Source: Mesorhizobium sp. SOD10 (GTDB taxonomy: Bacteria > Pseudomonadota > Alphaproteobacteria > Rhizobiales > Rhizobiaceae). Taken from it: DNA of 64,000 nucleotides. Below, piece after piece: positions 9,878 to 20,310 of this stretch. A program made the translations under genes and the position numbers. Location of the stretch: the NCBI GenBank assembly GCA_000824805.1, contig CCNA01000012.1:1-64000 (forward strand), in the 5' to 3' direction. Numbering within the stretch: position 1 is the stretch's first letter; the number at the start of each line of letters is the position of its first letter. The notes below the pieces were generated by a model. It was given only the letters and a program-made list of their open reading frames with translations, made no database searches and had not been told where the DNA came from.

Positions 9878-10876
9878 TCAGTTGTTCGCGTCGGCGGCGA
9901 CAGGCTCGCCGGGGGCTTCGCTGGCAACGGGCGCCGGCTCGTTGGCGACCGGCTCGATCGCCCGGTCCGCTTCCTCGGCCGGCTTGGCGCTGGCGCGATC
10001 GCCATTGCCCACCGCGCTGCGCGTTTCGCCTGAACTTTCGGAGCCGGCAGCTTCGGGGCTCAAGCCCTCCTGCTGGTCGCCCTGCTGGCCATTGCCGGCC
10101 TGATCGGCATAATTGCCGCGCGGGCGCCGTGGGCGCCGGGGCCGACGGCCGCCACCGCCATTGTCCATGGCGGCCTTGTTGAGCTCGGCCTGGGCCGCGA
10201 GCGCGGCCGGCGAGAAACCATCGAACTGCGGCGTCTGCTCACCCTGGGAGCCGGCCTCGCCGGCTGTCTCGGGCTGCGCCTCATTGCGGCGGTTCTGATC
10301 GAATTGCTGGCCGCCCTGCTCGCCGCGCTGGCTATTTTCACCGCGCTGGCCGTTCTGGCCATAACCGCCGTTGCGGCGGTCGCGATGCCGGTCGCGACCA
10401 TTGTTGTCGCGGCGATTGCTGTTATCGCGTGCGTTTTCCTGGTTGTAGGCGAGTTCCGCCGGCGTGCCTTCGATCACCGGCTGCGGCCCGGAGCCGTTCG
10501 CCGGCGCCCCGGCGCCGTTGCCGGCGTTGTCGAACTCGTCGCGGTCCTCATCGAGATCGTCATCGAACTCTTCGCGGTTCTGCGAAACGTTCTGGATCGG
10601 CATCTGCGCCTGTGCGGCGGCAATGATGCGATTGTAGTGTTCGGCGTGCTGGAGATAGTTCTCCGCCATCACCCTGTCGCCGGAGCTTTGCGCGTCACGG
10701 GCGAGTGCGGCGTATTTTTCGGCGATCTGTTGAGCCGATCCGCGGATCTTCACGTCCGGGCCGTTGCTCTCGTAAGTGCGGGTCAGGGGATTCGGCCCCT
10801 TGCGGTTGTTGTTGTTGCCACCGCCGCCATTATTGTTGCGACCGCGCATGCGCCTGTTCTGCTGTTGTGGCCTCAT
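9878..10876 (-). CDS. DUF4167 domain protein (Asn/Gly/Arg-rich, RNA-binding-like)
   Basis: A 332-aa protein conserved next to prmC/prfA in rhizobia. The N-terminus is Arg/Asn/Gly-rich (MRPQQQNRRMRGRNNNGGGG). The DUF4167 core follows at residues 30-95 (LTRTYESNGPDVKIRGSAQQ, then AENYLQHAEHYNRIIAAAQ). The rest is low complexity, with RRDNNGRDRHRDRR tracts and an Arg-rich patch (RRPRRPRRPRG). The basic repeats suggest nucleic-acid binding, but the function is not established. The codon bias gives long ORFs on the other strand that I treat as shadows. Confidence 0.85.
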   Translation of the reverse strand: MRPQQQNRRMRGRNNNGGGGNNNNRKGPNPLTRTYESNGPDVKIRGSAQQIAEKYAALARDAQSSGDRVMAENYLQHAEHYNRIIAAAQAQMPIQNVSQNREEFDDDLDEDRDEFDNAGNGAGAPANGSGPQPVIEGTPAELAYNQENARDNSNRRDNNGRDRHRDRRNGGYGQNGQRGENSQRGEQGGQQFDQNRRNEAQPETAGEAGSQGEQTPQFDGFSPAALAAQAELNKAAMDNGGGGRRPRRPRRPRGNYADQAGNGQQGDQQEGLSPEAAGSESSGETRSAVGNGDRASAKPAEEADRAIEPVANEPAPVASEAPGEPVAADANN

Positions 10877-11189
10877 TAGACTCTCTTCATAGTGAATTTT
10901 CGAAAAGCTCTTTACGAACGGAGGCGCTCATGCAGCCAGCCGTTTCGTTTCTTCACCGGCGTTCGCCCGCATCAATTGCGTTGGCGCCACGTGCCATCCT
11001 GTTCCGGTTACGTCACTTGCCGGATGATTCCCGCACGAAGCTTGGGCGTCGTTTGCGCAAGAAGGCAGCTATTTCCAAGGAAAACCGAATCGCTGGGAGC
11101 ACTGCCTGCTTCGTCTCATCCGGTTGAGCCGGACCCTAACTGCATTCCCCGGTATTGCCAAGCGGTTTTTTCGCACTGCATCAGGGCTT
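10877..11189. other. Intergenic region between DUF4167 gene and prmC
   Basis: About 310 bases with no supported gene. It contains the promoter region for the DUF4167 gene and the 3' flank of prmC. A small RNA cannot be excluded, but I see no clear terminator hairpin. Confidence 0.35.
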
Positions 11190-12059
11190 TCAACGCTCGA
11201 ACACCAGAACTCTGTCGTTGCCGCCGAGGTCCGAGTAGGCTCCGGCAAGCCCGTAGCCGGCTGCCGCGAAAATCTCGGTGACCTCTTTTTTCTGCGTGTG
11301 GCCGATCTCGACCGCTACCTTGCCTTGCGCTTCCAGAAATCCCGCCGCCTCGGCGGCGATGACCCTATAGGGCTCCAAACCATCCGCGCCGCCGTCCAGG
11401 GCCCGGTGCGGGTCGAAATCGCGGACCTCGTCCTGCAGATTTCCGATCTCTCGACTGGGTATATAGGGAGGGTTCGAGGCAATTACATGGTAGCGGCCCG
11501 AAACTTTTTCGAACCAGTTGGAATGCAAGGCTTTGAAGCGCTCGCCAAGCCCCAGATTCCGGGCGTTTCGGGCGGCAGTCGCCAATGCGTCGGGCGAAAT
11601 GTCGACGCCCGTCGCGGTCGCCGCCGGGACAGCGCCTAGCAGGGCCAGCGCGATGGCGCCGGTGCCGGTGCCGAGATCGAGAATGCGGCATTCGCCAAGC
11701 CTTTCGGCCGTTGCCCGGGCGAAGGGCAGGACGGCGTCGACCAGCGTTTCGGTGTCCGGCCGGGGTTCCAGCGTCTCCGGCGACAGCGACAGGCGCAAAC
11801 CGTAGAATTCGCGGTAGCCGAGGATGCGGTGCACCGGTTCGCCTGCGACGCGACGCGTCAGCGCCGCTTCAACGGCCGAAAGCGCCGCCGAACCCACCTC
11901 GTGCCCCGGCTCGGCGATCGCCCGGGTGCGGGTCGTGCCGGAGAAATGCTCGACGATCAGCCGGGAATCGAGTGCCGCATCGTCGATGCCGGCGGCGGCG
12001 AGACGCTCGCGCGCCGCCCTAAGCAGCGGCCCGAGCGCGGCGGGCAGTCGATCAGCCAT
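11190..12059 (-). CDS. prmC: Peptide chain release factor N5-glutamine methyltransferase
   Basis: Methylates the Gln of the GGQ motif in release factors RF1/RF2 using S-adenosylmethionine. The 289-aa protein has the SAM motif [15 protein letters not shown] and the substrate-Gln motif [10 protein letters not shown] near residue 196, diagnostic of PrmC/HemK. It overlaps the 3' end of prfA by eight bases on the same strand, so enzyme and substrate are translationally coupled. Confidence 0.96.
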   Translation of the reverse strand: MADRLPAALGPLLRAARERLAAAGIDDAALDSRLIVEHFSGTTRTRAIAEPGHEVGSAALSAVEAALTRRVAGEPVHRILGYREFYGLRLSLSPETLEPRPDTETLVDAVLPFARATAERLGECRILDLGTGTGAIALALLGAVPAATATGVDISPDALATAARNARNLGLGERFKALHSNWFEKVSGRYHVIASNPPYIPSREIGNLQDEVRDFDPHRALDGGADGLEPYRVIAAEAAGFLEAQGKVAVEIGHTQKKEVTEIFAAAGYGLAGAYSDLGGNDRVLVFER

Positions 12060-13131
12060 CGAGGCTCATATCGGCTAACAGCTTCGACTGATGGTCGGCA
12101 ATCAGCGCGTCGATCACCTCGTCGAGCTCGCCCATCATCACCCGGTCGAGCTTGTAGAGCGTGAGGTTGATGCGGTGGTCGGTGACGCGCCCCTGCGGGA
12201 AGTTATAGGTGCGGATGCGCTCTGAACGGTCGCCCGAGCCGACCTGCGATTTGCGCGACTCCGAGCGTTCTTCATCGGCCCGGCTGCGCTCCAGGTCATA
12301 GAGGCGCGCGCGCAGGATCTGCATGGCGCGCGCCCGGTTCTGGTGCTGCGACTTCTCCGCCTGCACCACCATGATGCCGGTCGGCAGATGGGTGATGCGC
12401 ACCGCCGAGTCGGTGGTGTTGACGTGCTGGCCGCCGGAGCCTGAGGCGCGCATCGTGTCGATGCGGATGTCCTCGGGCCGGATCTCGATATCGACCTCCT
12501 CTGCCTCGGGCAGGACGGCGACCGTCGCCGCCGAGGTGTGGATGCGCCCGCCGGCTTCGGTTTCCGGCACGCGCTGGACACGGTGCACGCCGGATTCGAA
12601 CTTCAGATGCGCGAACACGCCCTTGCCCGATACCGAGGCAATGATTTCCTTATAGCCGCCGACCTCGCCTTCGCTCGCCGACACCACCTCGAAACGCCAG
12701 CCGCGCGAAGCGGCGTAGCGCTCATACATGCGGAACAGATCGCCGGCGAACAGCGCCGCCTCGTCACCGCCGGTGCCGGCGCGGATTTCGAGAATGGCAT
12801 TCCTCTCGTCGGCCGCATCCTTGGGCAGAAGCAGGATCTGGATGTCCTTCTGCAGCGCCTCGATGCGGCTCTCGACCTCCGGCAGGTCCGCCTCGGCCAG
12901 CGCCCGCATGTCGGCGTCGGTCGTCTTGTCGCCCAGCATCGCCTCGAGATCCGCCTGCTCCTGCTCGGCGGCGCGCAACGCCCGGATCTTGCCCACCATC
13001 TCCTGGATGTCGGCATATTCGGAGGCCATTTTGACATATTGATCGGCGGCGGGTCCGGCCGCCATCTGCGCTTCGAGCATGTCGAAACGCTTGACGACTT
13101 GATCCATACGGTCGCGGGGCAGGTTGATCAT
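12052..13131 (-). CDS. prfA: Peptide chain release factor 1
   Basis: Recognises UAA and UAG in the ribosomal A site and triggers peptide release. At 359 aa it has normal RF1 length, with the catalytic [16 protein letters not shown] near residue 231 and a PxT-type anticodon-mimic region upstream. It lies nine bases after ptsP on the same strand and overlaps prmC, giving a ptsP-prfA-prmC unit typical of rhizobia. Confidence 0.97.
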   Translation of the reverse strand: MINLPRDRMDQVVKRFDMLEAQMAAGPAADQYVKMASEYADIQEMVGKIRALRAAEQEQADLEAMLGDKTTDADMRALAEADLPEVESRIEALQKDIQILLLPKDAADERNAILEIRAGTGGDEAALFAGDLFRMYERYAASRGWRFEVVSASEGEVGGYKEIIASVSGKGVFAHLKFESGVHRVQRVPETEAGGRIHTSAATVAVLPEAEEVDIEIRPEDIRIDTMRASGSGGQHVNTTDSAVRITHLPTGIMVVQAEKSQHQNRARAMQILRARLYDLERSRADEERSESRKSQVGSGDRSERIRTYNFPQGRVTDHRINLTLYKLDRVMMGELDEVIDALIADHQSKLLADMSLDG

Positions 13132-13139
13132 GATGGAGG

Positions 13140-15410
13140 CTATAGCGGAATCGAACGGTCGTCGGCAAAGGCCTGAAGCAAGGCCCGCATCGGCGTCCCT
13201 TGGCTGGGCGCCATCAGGTTGTCCTTGAAGAAGTCTTTCAGCTCCTGCAGCGGCAGCTCGGTCAGCATCGCCTTGACCGGGCCGATCGAGGCCGGTGACA
13301 TCGAGATCGAGCGGAAGCCCAGGCCGATCAGCGCCATGGCCGAGATCGGCTTGCCGGCAAGCTCGCCGCAGAGCGTCACCGGCGTGTTGTTGCGCACGCC
13401 GGCATCGGCGATCGTCTTCAGCACCCGCAGGAACGGCGCCGAAAGCGTGTCGAAGCGGTCGGCGAGTTGGGTGTTGCCGCGATCGACGGCCATGACGAAC
13501 TGGAAGAGGTCGTTGGAGCCGACCGAGACGAAGTCCACCGCCTTCATCAATTCGTCGAGCTGGAACAGGAGCGAGGGCACTTCCAGCATCGCGCCAAGCT
13601 TGAGGCTGGTGGGCAGATGATGGGCAAAGCGCGACAGATGCCTCACCTCGCGATCGATGATCTCGCGTGCCTGCGCGATCTCCGACAGCTCGGTCACCAT
13701 CGGCAGCATCAGCTTCAGCTCACGGCCGCCGCAGGCCTTCAGCAGCGCCCGGATCTGCGTCCTGAGCAGGCCTGGGCGATCGAGCGTCAGCCGGATTGCC
13801 CGCCAGCCGAGCGCCGGGTTCTCTTCCTGCACCGCCCCTTTGAAATAGGGCAGCACCTTGTCACCGCCGATGTCGATGGTGCGGAAGGTCACCGGCTTGC
13901 CGCGCGCGGCCTCGAGCACGTCGCGGTAAAGCCGCTCCTGCGCCTCCGCGCGCGGGAAGGTCGAGGCGACCATGAACTGCAATTCGGTGCGGAAGAGCCC
14001 GATGCCGGCGGCGCCCGACTCGCTCAGCTGCGGCAGGTCGACGGCAAGACCCGCATTGATCAGGAGATCGACCGGTACGCCGTCCTTGGTCAGCGACGGC
14101 TTCTTGCGCAGTTCCCGGTACACTTCCTGGCGCCGCGCCCGGAATCGCACTTTTTCGGCGTAAGCGGCTTCCAGGTCGGATTGTGGCCGAAGATGGATGG
14201 TGCCTTCCTCGCCGTCGACGATGATAGCGTCGCCGTTTTCCGCCATGGAAACGGCGCCCTTCATCTGGCCGGCCACCGGAATGCCCATGGCGCGCGCGAC
14301 GATGACGACGTGGCTGGTCGCAGCGCCGTCCTCCAGGACCAGGCCGCGCAGCTTGTCGCGCGGATAGTCGAGCAGTTCGGCCGCGCCCATCGAGCGGGCG
14401 ACGATGATGGCGTCCTTGGGCAGCGAGGCCGCGACGTCTTCCGGGCCGCGACCCATCAGCTGGCGCAGGAGCCGGTTGGCGAGGTCGTCGAAATCGCTCA
14501 TCCGCTCGCGCAGATAAGGGTCGGTCATATGCAGCATGCGGGCGCGCATGTCGCTCTGCACCTTCTCGACCGCCGCTTCCGCCGTCAGGCCGTTGCGGAT
14601 CGCCTCTTCCAGCCGGCGCACCCAACCGCTGTCATTGGCGAACATGCGATAGGCCTCGAGCACCTCGCGGTGCTCGCCCTCGAAGGCGACCTCGCGCCGC
14701 TCCAGCATGTCGTCGATGGAGAGCCGGAGCGAGCCGAGCGAGGATTGCAGCCGGCGGATCTCCTCCTCGCTGTCCTCGTTGAAGAGGTTGGTGACGACGA
14801 TGCGCGGCTCGTGCAGCACGACATGGCCGAGCCCGACGCCTTCGTTGAAGGAAAGACCGGTGAAGCTCACTGGCCGGCGCAGGTCGAGCTCCAGCCCGGG
14901 CCGGGTGAGGCGCGCGAGATCGCCGGTGGCGATCATCTCGGCGATCACCATCGCCGTGGTTTCCAGCGCCTCGACCTCGTCGTCGCGGTAATGGCGCATG
15001 GTCTTGTTCTGCACCACCAGCACGCCCAGCGTGCGCCCTGCCCTCAGCACCGGCACGCCGAGGAAGGAATTGTAGATCTCTTCGCCCGTCTCCGGCAGAT
15101 AGGCGAAGGCGGGATGCTCCTGCGCGTTGGAAAGGTTGAGCGGCCGCGCGCTGGCGGCGATCGTGCCGACCAGGCCCTGCCCCAGCCTGAGCTGCGCCAG
15201 GTGGACGGCGTTGGGGTTCAGACCCTCGGTGGCGTAGAGTTCGAGCACCGAGTCCGCGCGCAGCACGTAAAGCGAGCAGACTTCGGCGACCATGTTGGAG
15301 GCGATGTCGCGCACGATGCGGTCGAGCCGCTCCTGCGGCTCCAGCGGCTCCTGCATGAGCTCGCGGAGCCGTTTGAGCAGAACGCGCGGGCCACTGGCCG
15401 TATCACGCAT
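13140..15410 (-). CDS. ptsP: PEP-protein phosphotransferase EI-Ntr (GAF domain)
   Basis: First enzyme of the nitrogen phosphotransferase system, moving phosphate from PEP to NPr (PtsO) and on to EIIA-Ntr in regulation of nitrogen, carbon and potassium metabolism. An N-terminal GAF domain (about 15-155) is followed by the EI N-domain, the phosphohistidine motif [15 protein letters not shown] (His near residue 367) and the PEP-utilising barrel ending in a [10 protein letters not shown] / LCGELAG region. A start at 15410 ([12 protein letters not shown]) matches the usual N-terminus; an ATG at 15434 is in frame. Confidence 0.95.
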   Translation of the reverse strand: MRDTASGPRVLLKRLRELMQEPLEPQERLDRIVRDIASNMVAEVCSLYVLRADSVLELYATEGLNPNAVHLAQLRLGQGLVGTIAASARPLNLSNAQEHPAFAYLPETGEEIYNSFLGVPVLRAGRTLGVLVVQNKTMRHYRDDEVEALETTAMVIAEMIATGDLARLTRPGLELDLRRPVSFTGLSFNEGVGLGHVVLHEPRIVVTNLFNEDSEEEIRRLQSSLGSLRLSIDDMLERREVAFEGEHREVLEAYRMFANDSGWVRRLEEAIRNGLTAEAAVEKVQSDMRARMLHMTDPYLRERMSDFDDLANRLLRQLMGRGPEDVAASLPKDAIIVARSMGAAELLDYPRDKLRGLVLEDGAATSHVVIVARAMGIPVAGQMKGAVSMAENGDAIIVDGEEGTIHLRPQSDLEAAYAEKVRFRARRQEVYRELRKKPSLTKDGVPVDLLINAGLAVDLPQLSESGAAGIGLFRTELQFMVASTFPRAEAQERLYRDVLEAARGKPVTFRTIDIGGDKVLPYFKGAVQEENPALGWRAIRLTLDRPGLLRTQIRALLKACGGRELKLMLPMVTELSEIAQAREIIDREVRHLSRFAHHLPTSLKLGAMLEVPSLLFQLDELMKAVDFVSVGSNDLFQFVMAVDRGNTQLADRFDTLSAPFLRVLKTIADAGVRNNTPVTLCGELAGKPISAMALIGLGFRSISMSPASIGPVKAMLTELPLQELKDFFKDNLMAPSQGTPMRALLQAFADDRSIPL

Positions 15411-15493
15411 CGCGGCTTGTTCTCCAATGGGCATTTCGCCCGCCGCAGTTTCTCCCGCGGCCGGCGTTCACGCAACAACTGACTCAGTTCTTG

Positions 15494-16747
15494 CTATTGC
15501 TTATCCAGACCGTAGACGGAATGCAAAGTGCGAACCGCCAGTTCCGTATAGGGACCGTCGATCAATATCGAGATTTTGATCTCGGACGTGGTGATGGCAC
15601 GGATATTGATCGCCTTGTCGGCCAGCGCCTTGAAGGCGGTGGCGGCGACGCCCGCGTGGCTCCTCATGCCGATGCCGATGACCGAGACCTTCGACATGCC
15701 GGCTTCCGACTGCACGACATCGTAGCCGACTTCCGGCTTCAGCTTCTCTAGGACGGCAAGCGCCTTGTCGACATCCCCGGACGGCACGGTGAAGGTCATG
15801 TCGGTGAACTTGCCGTCCTCGGAGATGTTCTGGACGATCATGTCGACATTGATGTTGGCCTCGGCCAGCGGGCCGAAGATGCCGGCGGCAACGCCTGGGC
15901 GGTCGCCGACGCGGCGCAGCGAAATCTGCGCTTCGTCCTTGGCGTAGGCAATTCCGGTGACGACCTGCTGTTCCACGATCTCTTCCTCGTCGCAAATGAG
16001 CGTTCCGGGCGGATTGAGCAAATCCCCCATTCCGGGCGCATCGGGATCGTCGAAGGACGACCGCACGAAGGTACGCACCCTGTGTACCATGGCAAGCTCG
16101 ACCGAGCGCACCTGCAGCACCTTGGCGCCGAGCGAGGCCATTTCGAGCATTTCCTCGAACGAAATCTTGGCGAGACGCCGTGCTTTCGGCTCGATGCGCG
16201 GATCGGTCGTGTAGACGCCGTCGACATCGGTGTAGATGTCGCAGCGGTCGGCCTTGACCGCCGCGGCGATCGCCACGGCGCTGGTGTCGGACCCGCCGCG
16301 GCCGAGCGTCGAGATGCGGTTGTCCGGTCCGATACCCTGGAAACCGGCGATCACCGCCACCTGGCCCTCGCCGAAACGCTTGATCAGGAAGGCGCCATCG
16401 ATGTCGAGGATACGCGCCGCGCCATGCGCGTTGTCGGTCTTGATCGGGATCTGCCAGCCCTGCCAGGATCGTGCATGGACGCCCATGTTCTGCAGCGTGA
16501 TCGCCAGAAGACCGGCGGTAACCTGCTCGCCCGATGCGACAACGGCGTCATATTCGCGCGCATCGTGCATGGGCGATGCTTCGCGCGTCCAGGCGACCAG
16601 CTCGTTGGTCTTGCCGGCCATGGCCGAGACCACCACGGCCACATCGTGGCCGGCATCGACCTCGCGTTTGACATGGCGCGCCACATTGCGGATGCGGGCG
16701 ATGTCGGCGACCGAGGTTCCGCCGAATTTCATCACGATACGCGCCAT
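15494..16747 (-). CDS. lysC: Aspartate kinase
   Basis: Phosphorylates aspartate, the first step toward lysine, threonine, methionine and diaminopimelate. The 417-aa protein begins with the kinase signature MARIVMKFGGTSVAD, has GRGGSDTSAVAIAAA and TDVDGVYTTDPRI in the catalytic domain (1-245), and two C-terminal ACT domains (about 265-410) that normally mediate feedback inhibition by lysine or threonine. It lies just upstream of ptsP, 84 bases away, on the same strand. Confidence 0.97.
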   Translation of the reverse strand: MARIVMKFGGTSVADIARIRNVARHVKREVDAGHDVAVVVSAMAGKTNELVAWTREASPMHDAREYDAVVASGEQVTAGLLAITLQNMGVHARSWQGWQIPIKTDNAHGAARILDIDGAFLIKRFGEGQVAVIAGFQGIGPDNRISTLGRGGSDTSAVAIAAAVKADRCDIYTDVDGVYTTDPRIEPKARRLAKISFEEMLEMASLGAKVLQVRSVELAMVHRVRTFVRSSFDDPDAPGMGDLLNPPGTLICDEEEIVEQQVVTGIAYAKDEAQISLRRVGDRPGVAAGIFGPLAEANINVDMIVQNISEDGKFTDMTFTVPSGDVDKALAVLEKLKPEVGYDVVQSEAGMSKVSVIGIGMRSHAGVAATAFKALADKAINIRAITTSEIKISILIDGPYTELAVRTLHSVYGLDKQ

Positions 16748-16960
16748 GGAAGCGAAATGCCTTTGACTGAAGCCGGCTCAAGGCCGGAACGGGTGGAAAC
16801 GCCTGGGTAAGCCCGGCGCCGGAATGCGCGGCCTCCTTAGCCAAAACAGCAAGGCTTCGCAAGCGAGCGCGGCCATAAGCAGCCCGGCACCGTCTATCCT
16901 GACAGAATCCTGTCGCCCATCATGCCATAAAATCGCCGAAACGGCCCGATGGAGATTCTC

Positions 16961-17257
16961 ATGACCGAGACACTTGAAATCGTCACCTTCCGGCTCAAGC
17001 CCGGCACCGAAGCCGGCTTTGTCGCCAATAACGGGATCATGACCGACTGGCTCGCCAGGCAGCCGGGCTTTCTCAGCCGGCATCTCGGCAGGCGTGAGGA
17101 TGGAAGCTGGGTGGACGTCGTGCGCTGGCAGAACCTGGATCAGGCCGAGGCGGCAGCCGACCGCATCATGGCCGAAATCGGCGACAGCAAGGCCATGCAG
17201 GCAATAGAGCCGGCCAGCGTCACCATGAGCCATGCCGAGGTTGCGCTGTCGCGCTAG
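16961..17257 (+). CDS. Small ABM/dimeric alpha-beta barrel-like protein
   Basis: A 98-aa protein (MTETLEIVTFRLKPGTEAGF...) whose pattern of a strand, the helix DWLARQPGFLSRHLGRR, then DGSWVDVVRW resembles the antibiotic biosynthesis monooxygenase / dimeric alpha-beta barrel fold. No catalytic residues can be named. GGAG lies about seven bases before the ATG at 16961; an in-frame ATG at 16949 would add four residues. It is divergent from lysC. Confidence 0.72.
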   Translation: MTETLEIVTFRLKPGTEAGFVANNGIMTDWLARQPGFLSRHLGRREDGSWVDVVRWQNLDQAEAAADRIMAEIGDSKAMQAIEPASVTMSHAEVALSR

Positions 17258-17295
17258 GCCCGGCACAAGCCCACATCTCCCGCTGGGCAAACGGC

Positions 17296-17847
17296 TCAGG
17301 CAGCGCTTTGCCACAGGCCCGGATAATCGAGAACGAAACCGGCCGACGAGACCGTCAGGACAGCCCCATAGCCGAAGGCCGGCGCGGCATAGGCGTAGCG
17401 GTTTTCGTCCAGTCGCTTATAGGTCTGGTCGAGACGCGTGAGCCTGAGCTCGGGAAAAGCCAGGTAGGCGGCAGGAGCCGGCGTCGCCATGCCGACAACA
17501 AGGTTGAAGCGACGGACCGCCAAGAGGTTCGTGGCCGGCGTGAAGCCAAGGTCGACATCGACGAGACCCGCGGCTTCGGCCTGGCCCACGCCGTTCAGCA
17601 TCCATTGGCCATCGGCTCGCCGCTCGACCTCGTAATGCAACTCCTTCACGCCGGCAAAGCCCTTGACGCGCGCGAAGCGCGTACTCCAGCCGGCATCGCA
17701 ATCCACCGCATAGGCAAGGCTGCAGGGCTGGCCGTCATGGAGGAAAAGCGCATGCCCCTGGAGACGCCAACCGCTCTCGGTCGCGCAAAGCATGCAGGCA
17801 TCATGGCCTTCCAGGTCAAGACGGCGCCAGAGGATCGAGGGCTGCAT
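17296..17847 (-). CDS. Putative glycolipid-binding protein (PF06475-like)
   Basis: A 183-aa protein starting MQPSILWRRLDLEGHDACML, preceded by AAGGAA at good spacing. The layout (WRRLD.EG, G..L...G.P..LAYAV.CD.GW.TR, and the C-terminal FPELRLTRLDQTY) matches the family named putative glycolipid-binding, whose role is not well established. The open frame runs on into the antisense of ubiG; that extension is not credible because ubiG is certain. It faces the short ABM-like gene convergently. Confidence 0.7.
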   Translation of the reverse strand: MQPSILWRRLDLEGHDACMLCATESGWRLQGHALFLHDGQPCSLAYAVDCDAGWSTRFARVKGFAGVKELHYEVERRADGQWMLNGVGQAEAAGLVDVDLGFTPATNLLAVRRFNLVVGMATPAPAAYLAFPELRLTRLDQTYKRLDENRYAYAAPAFGYGAVLTVSSAGFVLDYPGLWQSAA

Positions 17848-18027
17848 GATCGGGTTCCTTTTCGACAGTCTATGCCGTCCATTCGTGCGAAGTCGCAGTC
17901 CCGTTTCGCCATCACTCCGACCAAGCTGCCACGTGCTGACAGTGGGAGAGCTTGGCAACAGCTGAAAAAACCTGCCTTGACATTCCCTCCCCCGCACCCG
18001 ACTTCCTAACGTCCGAGGAGGCCTACT

Positions 18028-18777
18028 ATGCCAGAACCCCGCCGATCGACCATCGATGCAGGAGAAGTCGAGCGCTTCTCCGCCCTTGCCGCCGAATGGT
18101 GGAACCCGAACGGCAAGTTCCGTCCGCTGCACAAGTTCAATCCGGTGCGGCTTGCCTATATCCGCGACCAGGTGGCGACGCGTTTCGGCCGCGATCCGCG
18201 CGCGGCTAGGCCGTTCGAAGGCCTGCGCTTCCTCGATATCGGTTGCGGCGGCGGCTTGCTGTGCGAGCCGATGGCCAGGCTTGGCGCCGAAGTAGTCGGC
18301 GCCGACGCTTCCGCCACCAACATCGAAGTGGCCAAGCTGCACGCGGCGGAGGCCGGCGTCAACATCGACTACCGCGCCACGACCGCCGAGGCGCTGGCCG
18401 AAGCCGGCGAGACCTTCGACGTCATTCTCAACATGGAAGTGGTCGAGCATGTCGCCGATGTCGACCTCTTCGTCGCCAAATGCGGTCAGATGGTCCGCCC
18501 CGGCGGCATCATGTTCGTCGCCACCATCAACCGCACGCTGAAAGCGCTCGGCCTTGCCATCATCGGCGCCGAATATGTCCTGCGCTGGCTGCCGCGCGGG
18601 ACCCATCAGTTCGGCAAGCTGGTCCGGCCGGAGGAACTGGCAAAAGCGCTGGGCGCCGCAGGCCTCACGGTGATCGACCGCACCGGCGTTATCTATCATC
18701 CGCTGGCCGACCGCTGGCAGAAGTCCAGGGACATGGACGTCAATTACATGATGCTGGCGGAGAAAGCCTCGGTCTGA
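18028..18777 (+). CDS. ubiG: Ubiquinone biosynthesis O-methyltransferase
   Basis: SAM-dependent enzyme carrying out both O-methylations of ubiquinone synthesis. The 249-aa product has the UbiG N-terminus ([20 protein letters not shown]), the SAM motif [18 protein letters not shown] and the membrane-associated region near [12 protein letters not shown]. An ideal AGGAGG lies seven bases before the ATG. The adjacent lysC locus on the other strand is a common rhizobial arrangement. Confidence 0.96.
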   Translation: MPEPRRSTIDAGEVERFSALAAEWWNPNGKFRPLHKFNPVRLAYIRDQVATRFGRDPRAARPFEGLRFLDIGCGGGLLCEPMARLGAEVVGADASATNIEVAKLHAAEAGVNIDYRATTAEALAEAGETFDVILNMEVVEHVADVDLFVAKCGQMVRPGGIMFVATINRTLKALGLAIIGAEYVLRWLPRGTHQFGKLVRPEELAKALGAAGLTVIDRTGVIYHPLADRWQKSRDMDVNYMMLAEKASV

Positions 18778-18801
18778 GTTGCGCAGCTGAAGCGTTCGTT
18801 C

Positions 18802-19716
18802 TTAGGCCGCCTGGCCTTGCATCCGAGTGCTTGTCAACCCCTGTGCCTTGGTCGTGATGAAGACGCCGGCGGTGATGATGGCGGCGCCCAGCCAGGTCAG
18901 CAGGCGGTAATGCTCGCCGAGGAAGATCGTGCCGGCGAACAGGCCGACAGCCGCCGCCACATAGCCGATTTGGCTGAGATAGACCGGGCCGCCGACCGCC
19001 TGCAGCCGGAAGAAGAAGGCGAACATCGCCGAGGCCGACGCCACTTGGCCGACCACCACCAGCGGCACGCCGCCGAGCGGGACGAAGGCCCGTCCGCCCA
19101 GAAGCGCCAGAATGCCGATGACCAGGAGCGTGGCCGAGGCCAGATGGCTGCCGACGGCAAGCTCGATGGGCCCGGTGCTCTCCGGCCAATCGACGGTGCG
19201 GTAGATGTTGCCGGCGGCAAGGCTGACCGGGATGAGCAGGCCGATCGCCACCCAGAAATAATCGGCCGGCTGGCCGGCCTCGCCACGCGTCAGCGCGACC
19301 ATCACCGCGCCGACGAAGCCGACGGCGATGCCGATGATGCCGAGCAGATTGGGGCGTCTGACGCCGAGCAGGATCGAGAACACCAGCGTGACGACCGGCG
19401 ATAGCGTGAACATGATGCCGGTGTAGCCGGCGCCGAGATGCGGGATCGCGGAGAACATTAAAAGATTGGGAATGGCGTAGGAAATCGCCGCGGTGACGAA
19501 GAAGTAGCGCAGCTTGTGCGGCGTCAGCCGGATGCGTTCGCCGCGCAGCAGAAGCGCCAAGAGCAGCACGCCGCCGGCGCCCAGCGAAATGACGAAGGCC
19601 CAGACCATCGCCGGCACTCCGGCCGCGGTCGCAAGCTTGCCGAAGGGCAGCGTCATGCCGAGCAGGCCGCCCGTCACCACCAGAAGGCCGATCGCCGAAT
19701 CCCAGAGAAATCTCAT
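18802..19716 (-). CDS. DMT superfamily transporter (EamA domains)
   Basis: A 304-aa inner-membrane protein with about ten helices and two EamA repeats (first from WDSAIGLLVVTGGLLGM, second from the WVAIGLLIPVSLAAGN region). EamA proteins export metabolites or amino acids; the substrate cannot be read from the sequence. It is transcribed divergently from the MarR regulator 19816-20310, whose operator-like palindrome lies between them, so MarR control is likely. Confidence 0.85.
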   Translation of the reverse strand: MRFLWDSAIGLLVVTGGLLGMTLPFGKLATAAGVPAMVWAFVISLGAGGVLLLALLLRGERIRLTPHKLRYFFVTAAISYAIPNLLMFSAIPHLGAGYTGIMFTLSPVVTLVFSILLGVRRPNLLGIIGIAVGFVGAVMVALTRGEAGQPADYFWVAIGLLIPVSLAAGNIYRTVDWPESTGPIELAVGSHLASATLLVIGILALLGGRAFVPLGGVPLVVVGQVASASAMFAFFFRLQAVGGPVYLSQIGYVAAAVGLFAGTIFLGEHYRLLTWLGAAIITAGVFITTKAQGLTSTRMQGQAA

Positions 19717-19776
19717 CGGACTGTCCTGTCGCTGCGCGACCGCTTGGCGGCCGGTTTATTCTGCGGTAAGATAGCG

Positions 19777-19789
19777 TAAAGATTCTTTA
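19777..19789. promoter_or_regulatory. Candidate MarR operator between EamA and marR genes
   Basis: The 13-base perfect palindrome taaagattcttta is centred in the short gap between two divergent genes. It overlaps the first in-frame ATG of the MarR ORF, which argues for the later start at 19816. MarR proteins commonly bind such palindromes to repress both neighbours. Confidence 0.45.
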
Positions 19790-19815
19790 TGTCAAGATAC
19801 TTTTCGGTGAGCCAT

Positions 19816-20310
19816 ATGGATAGAGCGGGCAGGGCTATGGAACAGTGGCGGCGGGAACGGCCGGATCTCGACGTGTCGCCAATGGGCGTCATCGGGCGTC
19901 TGAACGAGGCCTCGGCGCTGATCGCGCGCGACCGGCTCGCCCCGGTGTTCGCCCGCTTCGGACTGCAGATGGGCGAATTCGACGTGCTGGCGACATTGCG
20001 CCGGTCCGGCGCGCCTTACTCGCTGACGCCGACCGAGCTTTACGAAGCGACGATGGTGACGTCGGGCGCCATGACCGCCCGTCTTGACCGTCTGGAAAAG
20101 GCCGGACTGATCCAGCGCGCGCCACACCCCAGCGACCGGCGCGGCGTGGTTGTGCAACTCACCGCGAAAGGCCGCGAGATCACCGACGACGCGGTCACCG
20201 CCCATGTGGCCAACGAGCATGAAGTCCTCGCGGGCCTGACGCGCGAGGAGCGGGACATACTGGCGAAACTGCTGGAAAAACTGATCGGAAGCTTAAGCTC
20301 GCCGTCTTAG
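19816..20310 (+). CDS. MarR family transcriptional regulator
   Basis: A winged-helix dimeric regulator of 164 aa. The recognition helix region reads LTPTELYEATMVTSGAMTARLDRLEKAGL and the wing APHPSDRRGVVVQLTAKG, both typical of MarR. I chose the ATG at 19816 because GGTGA lies five bases upstream and because the ATG at 19789 falls inside a palindromic operator. It probably controls the divergent EamA transporter and itself. Its 3' end overlaps the convergent DUF1178 gene by four bases. Confidence 0.9.
   Translation: MDRAGRAMEQWRRERPDLDVSPMGVIGRLNEASALIARDRLAPVFARFGLQMGEFDVLATLRRSGAPYSLTPTELYEATMVTSGAMTARLDRLEKAGLIQRAPHPSDRRGVVVQLTAKGREITDDAVTAHVANEHEVLAGLTREERDILAKLLEKLIGSLSSPS

Noticed and set aside
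7350..10103. 917-aa open frame opposite clpB
   Set aside because: Antisense frame produced by high-GC third positions; clpB is full length with all motifs, and the opposite protein has no domain.
13467..15482. 671-aa open frame opposite ptsP
   Set aside because: Same cause; ptsP motifs are complete on the minus strand.
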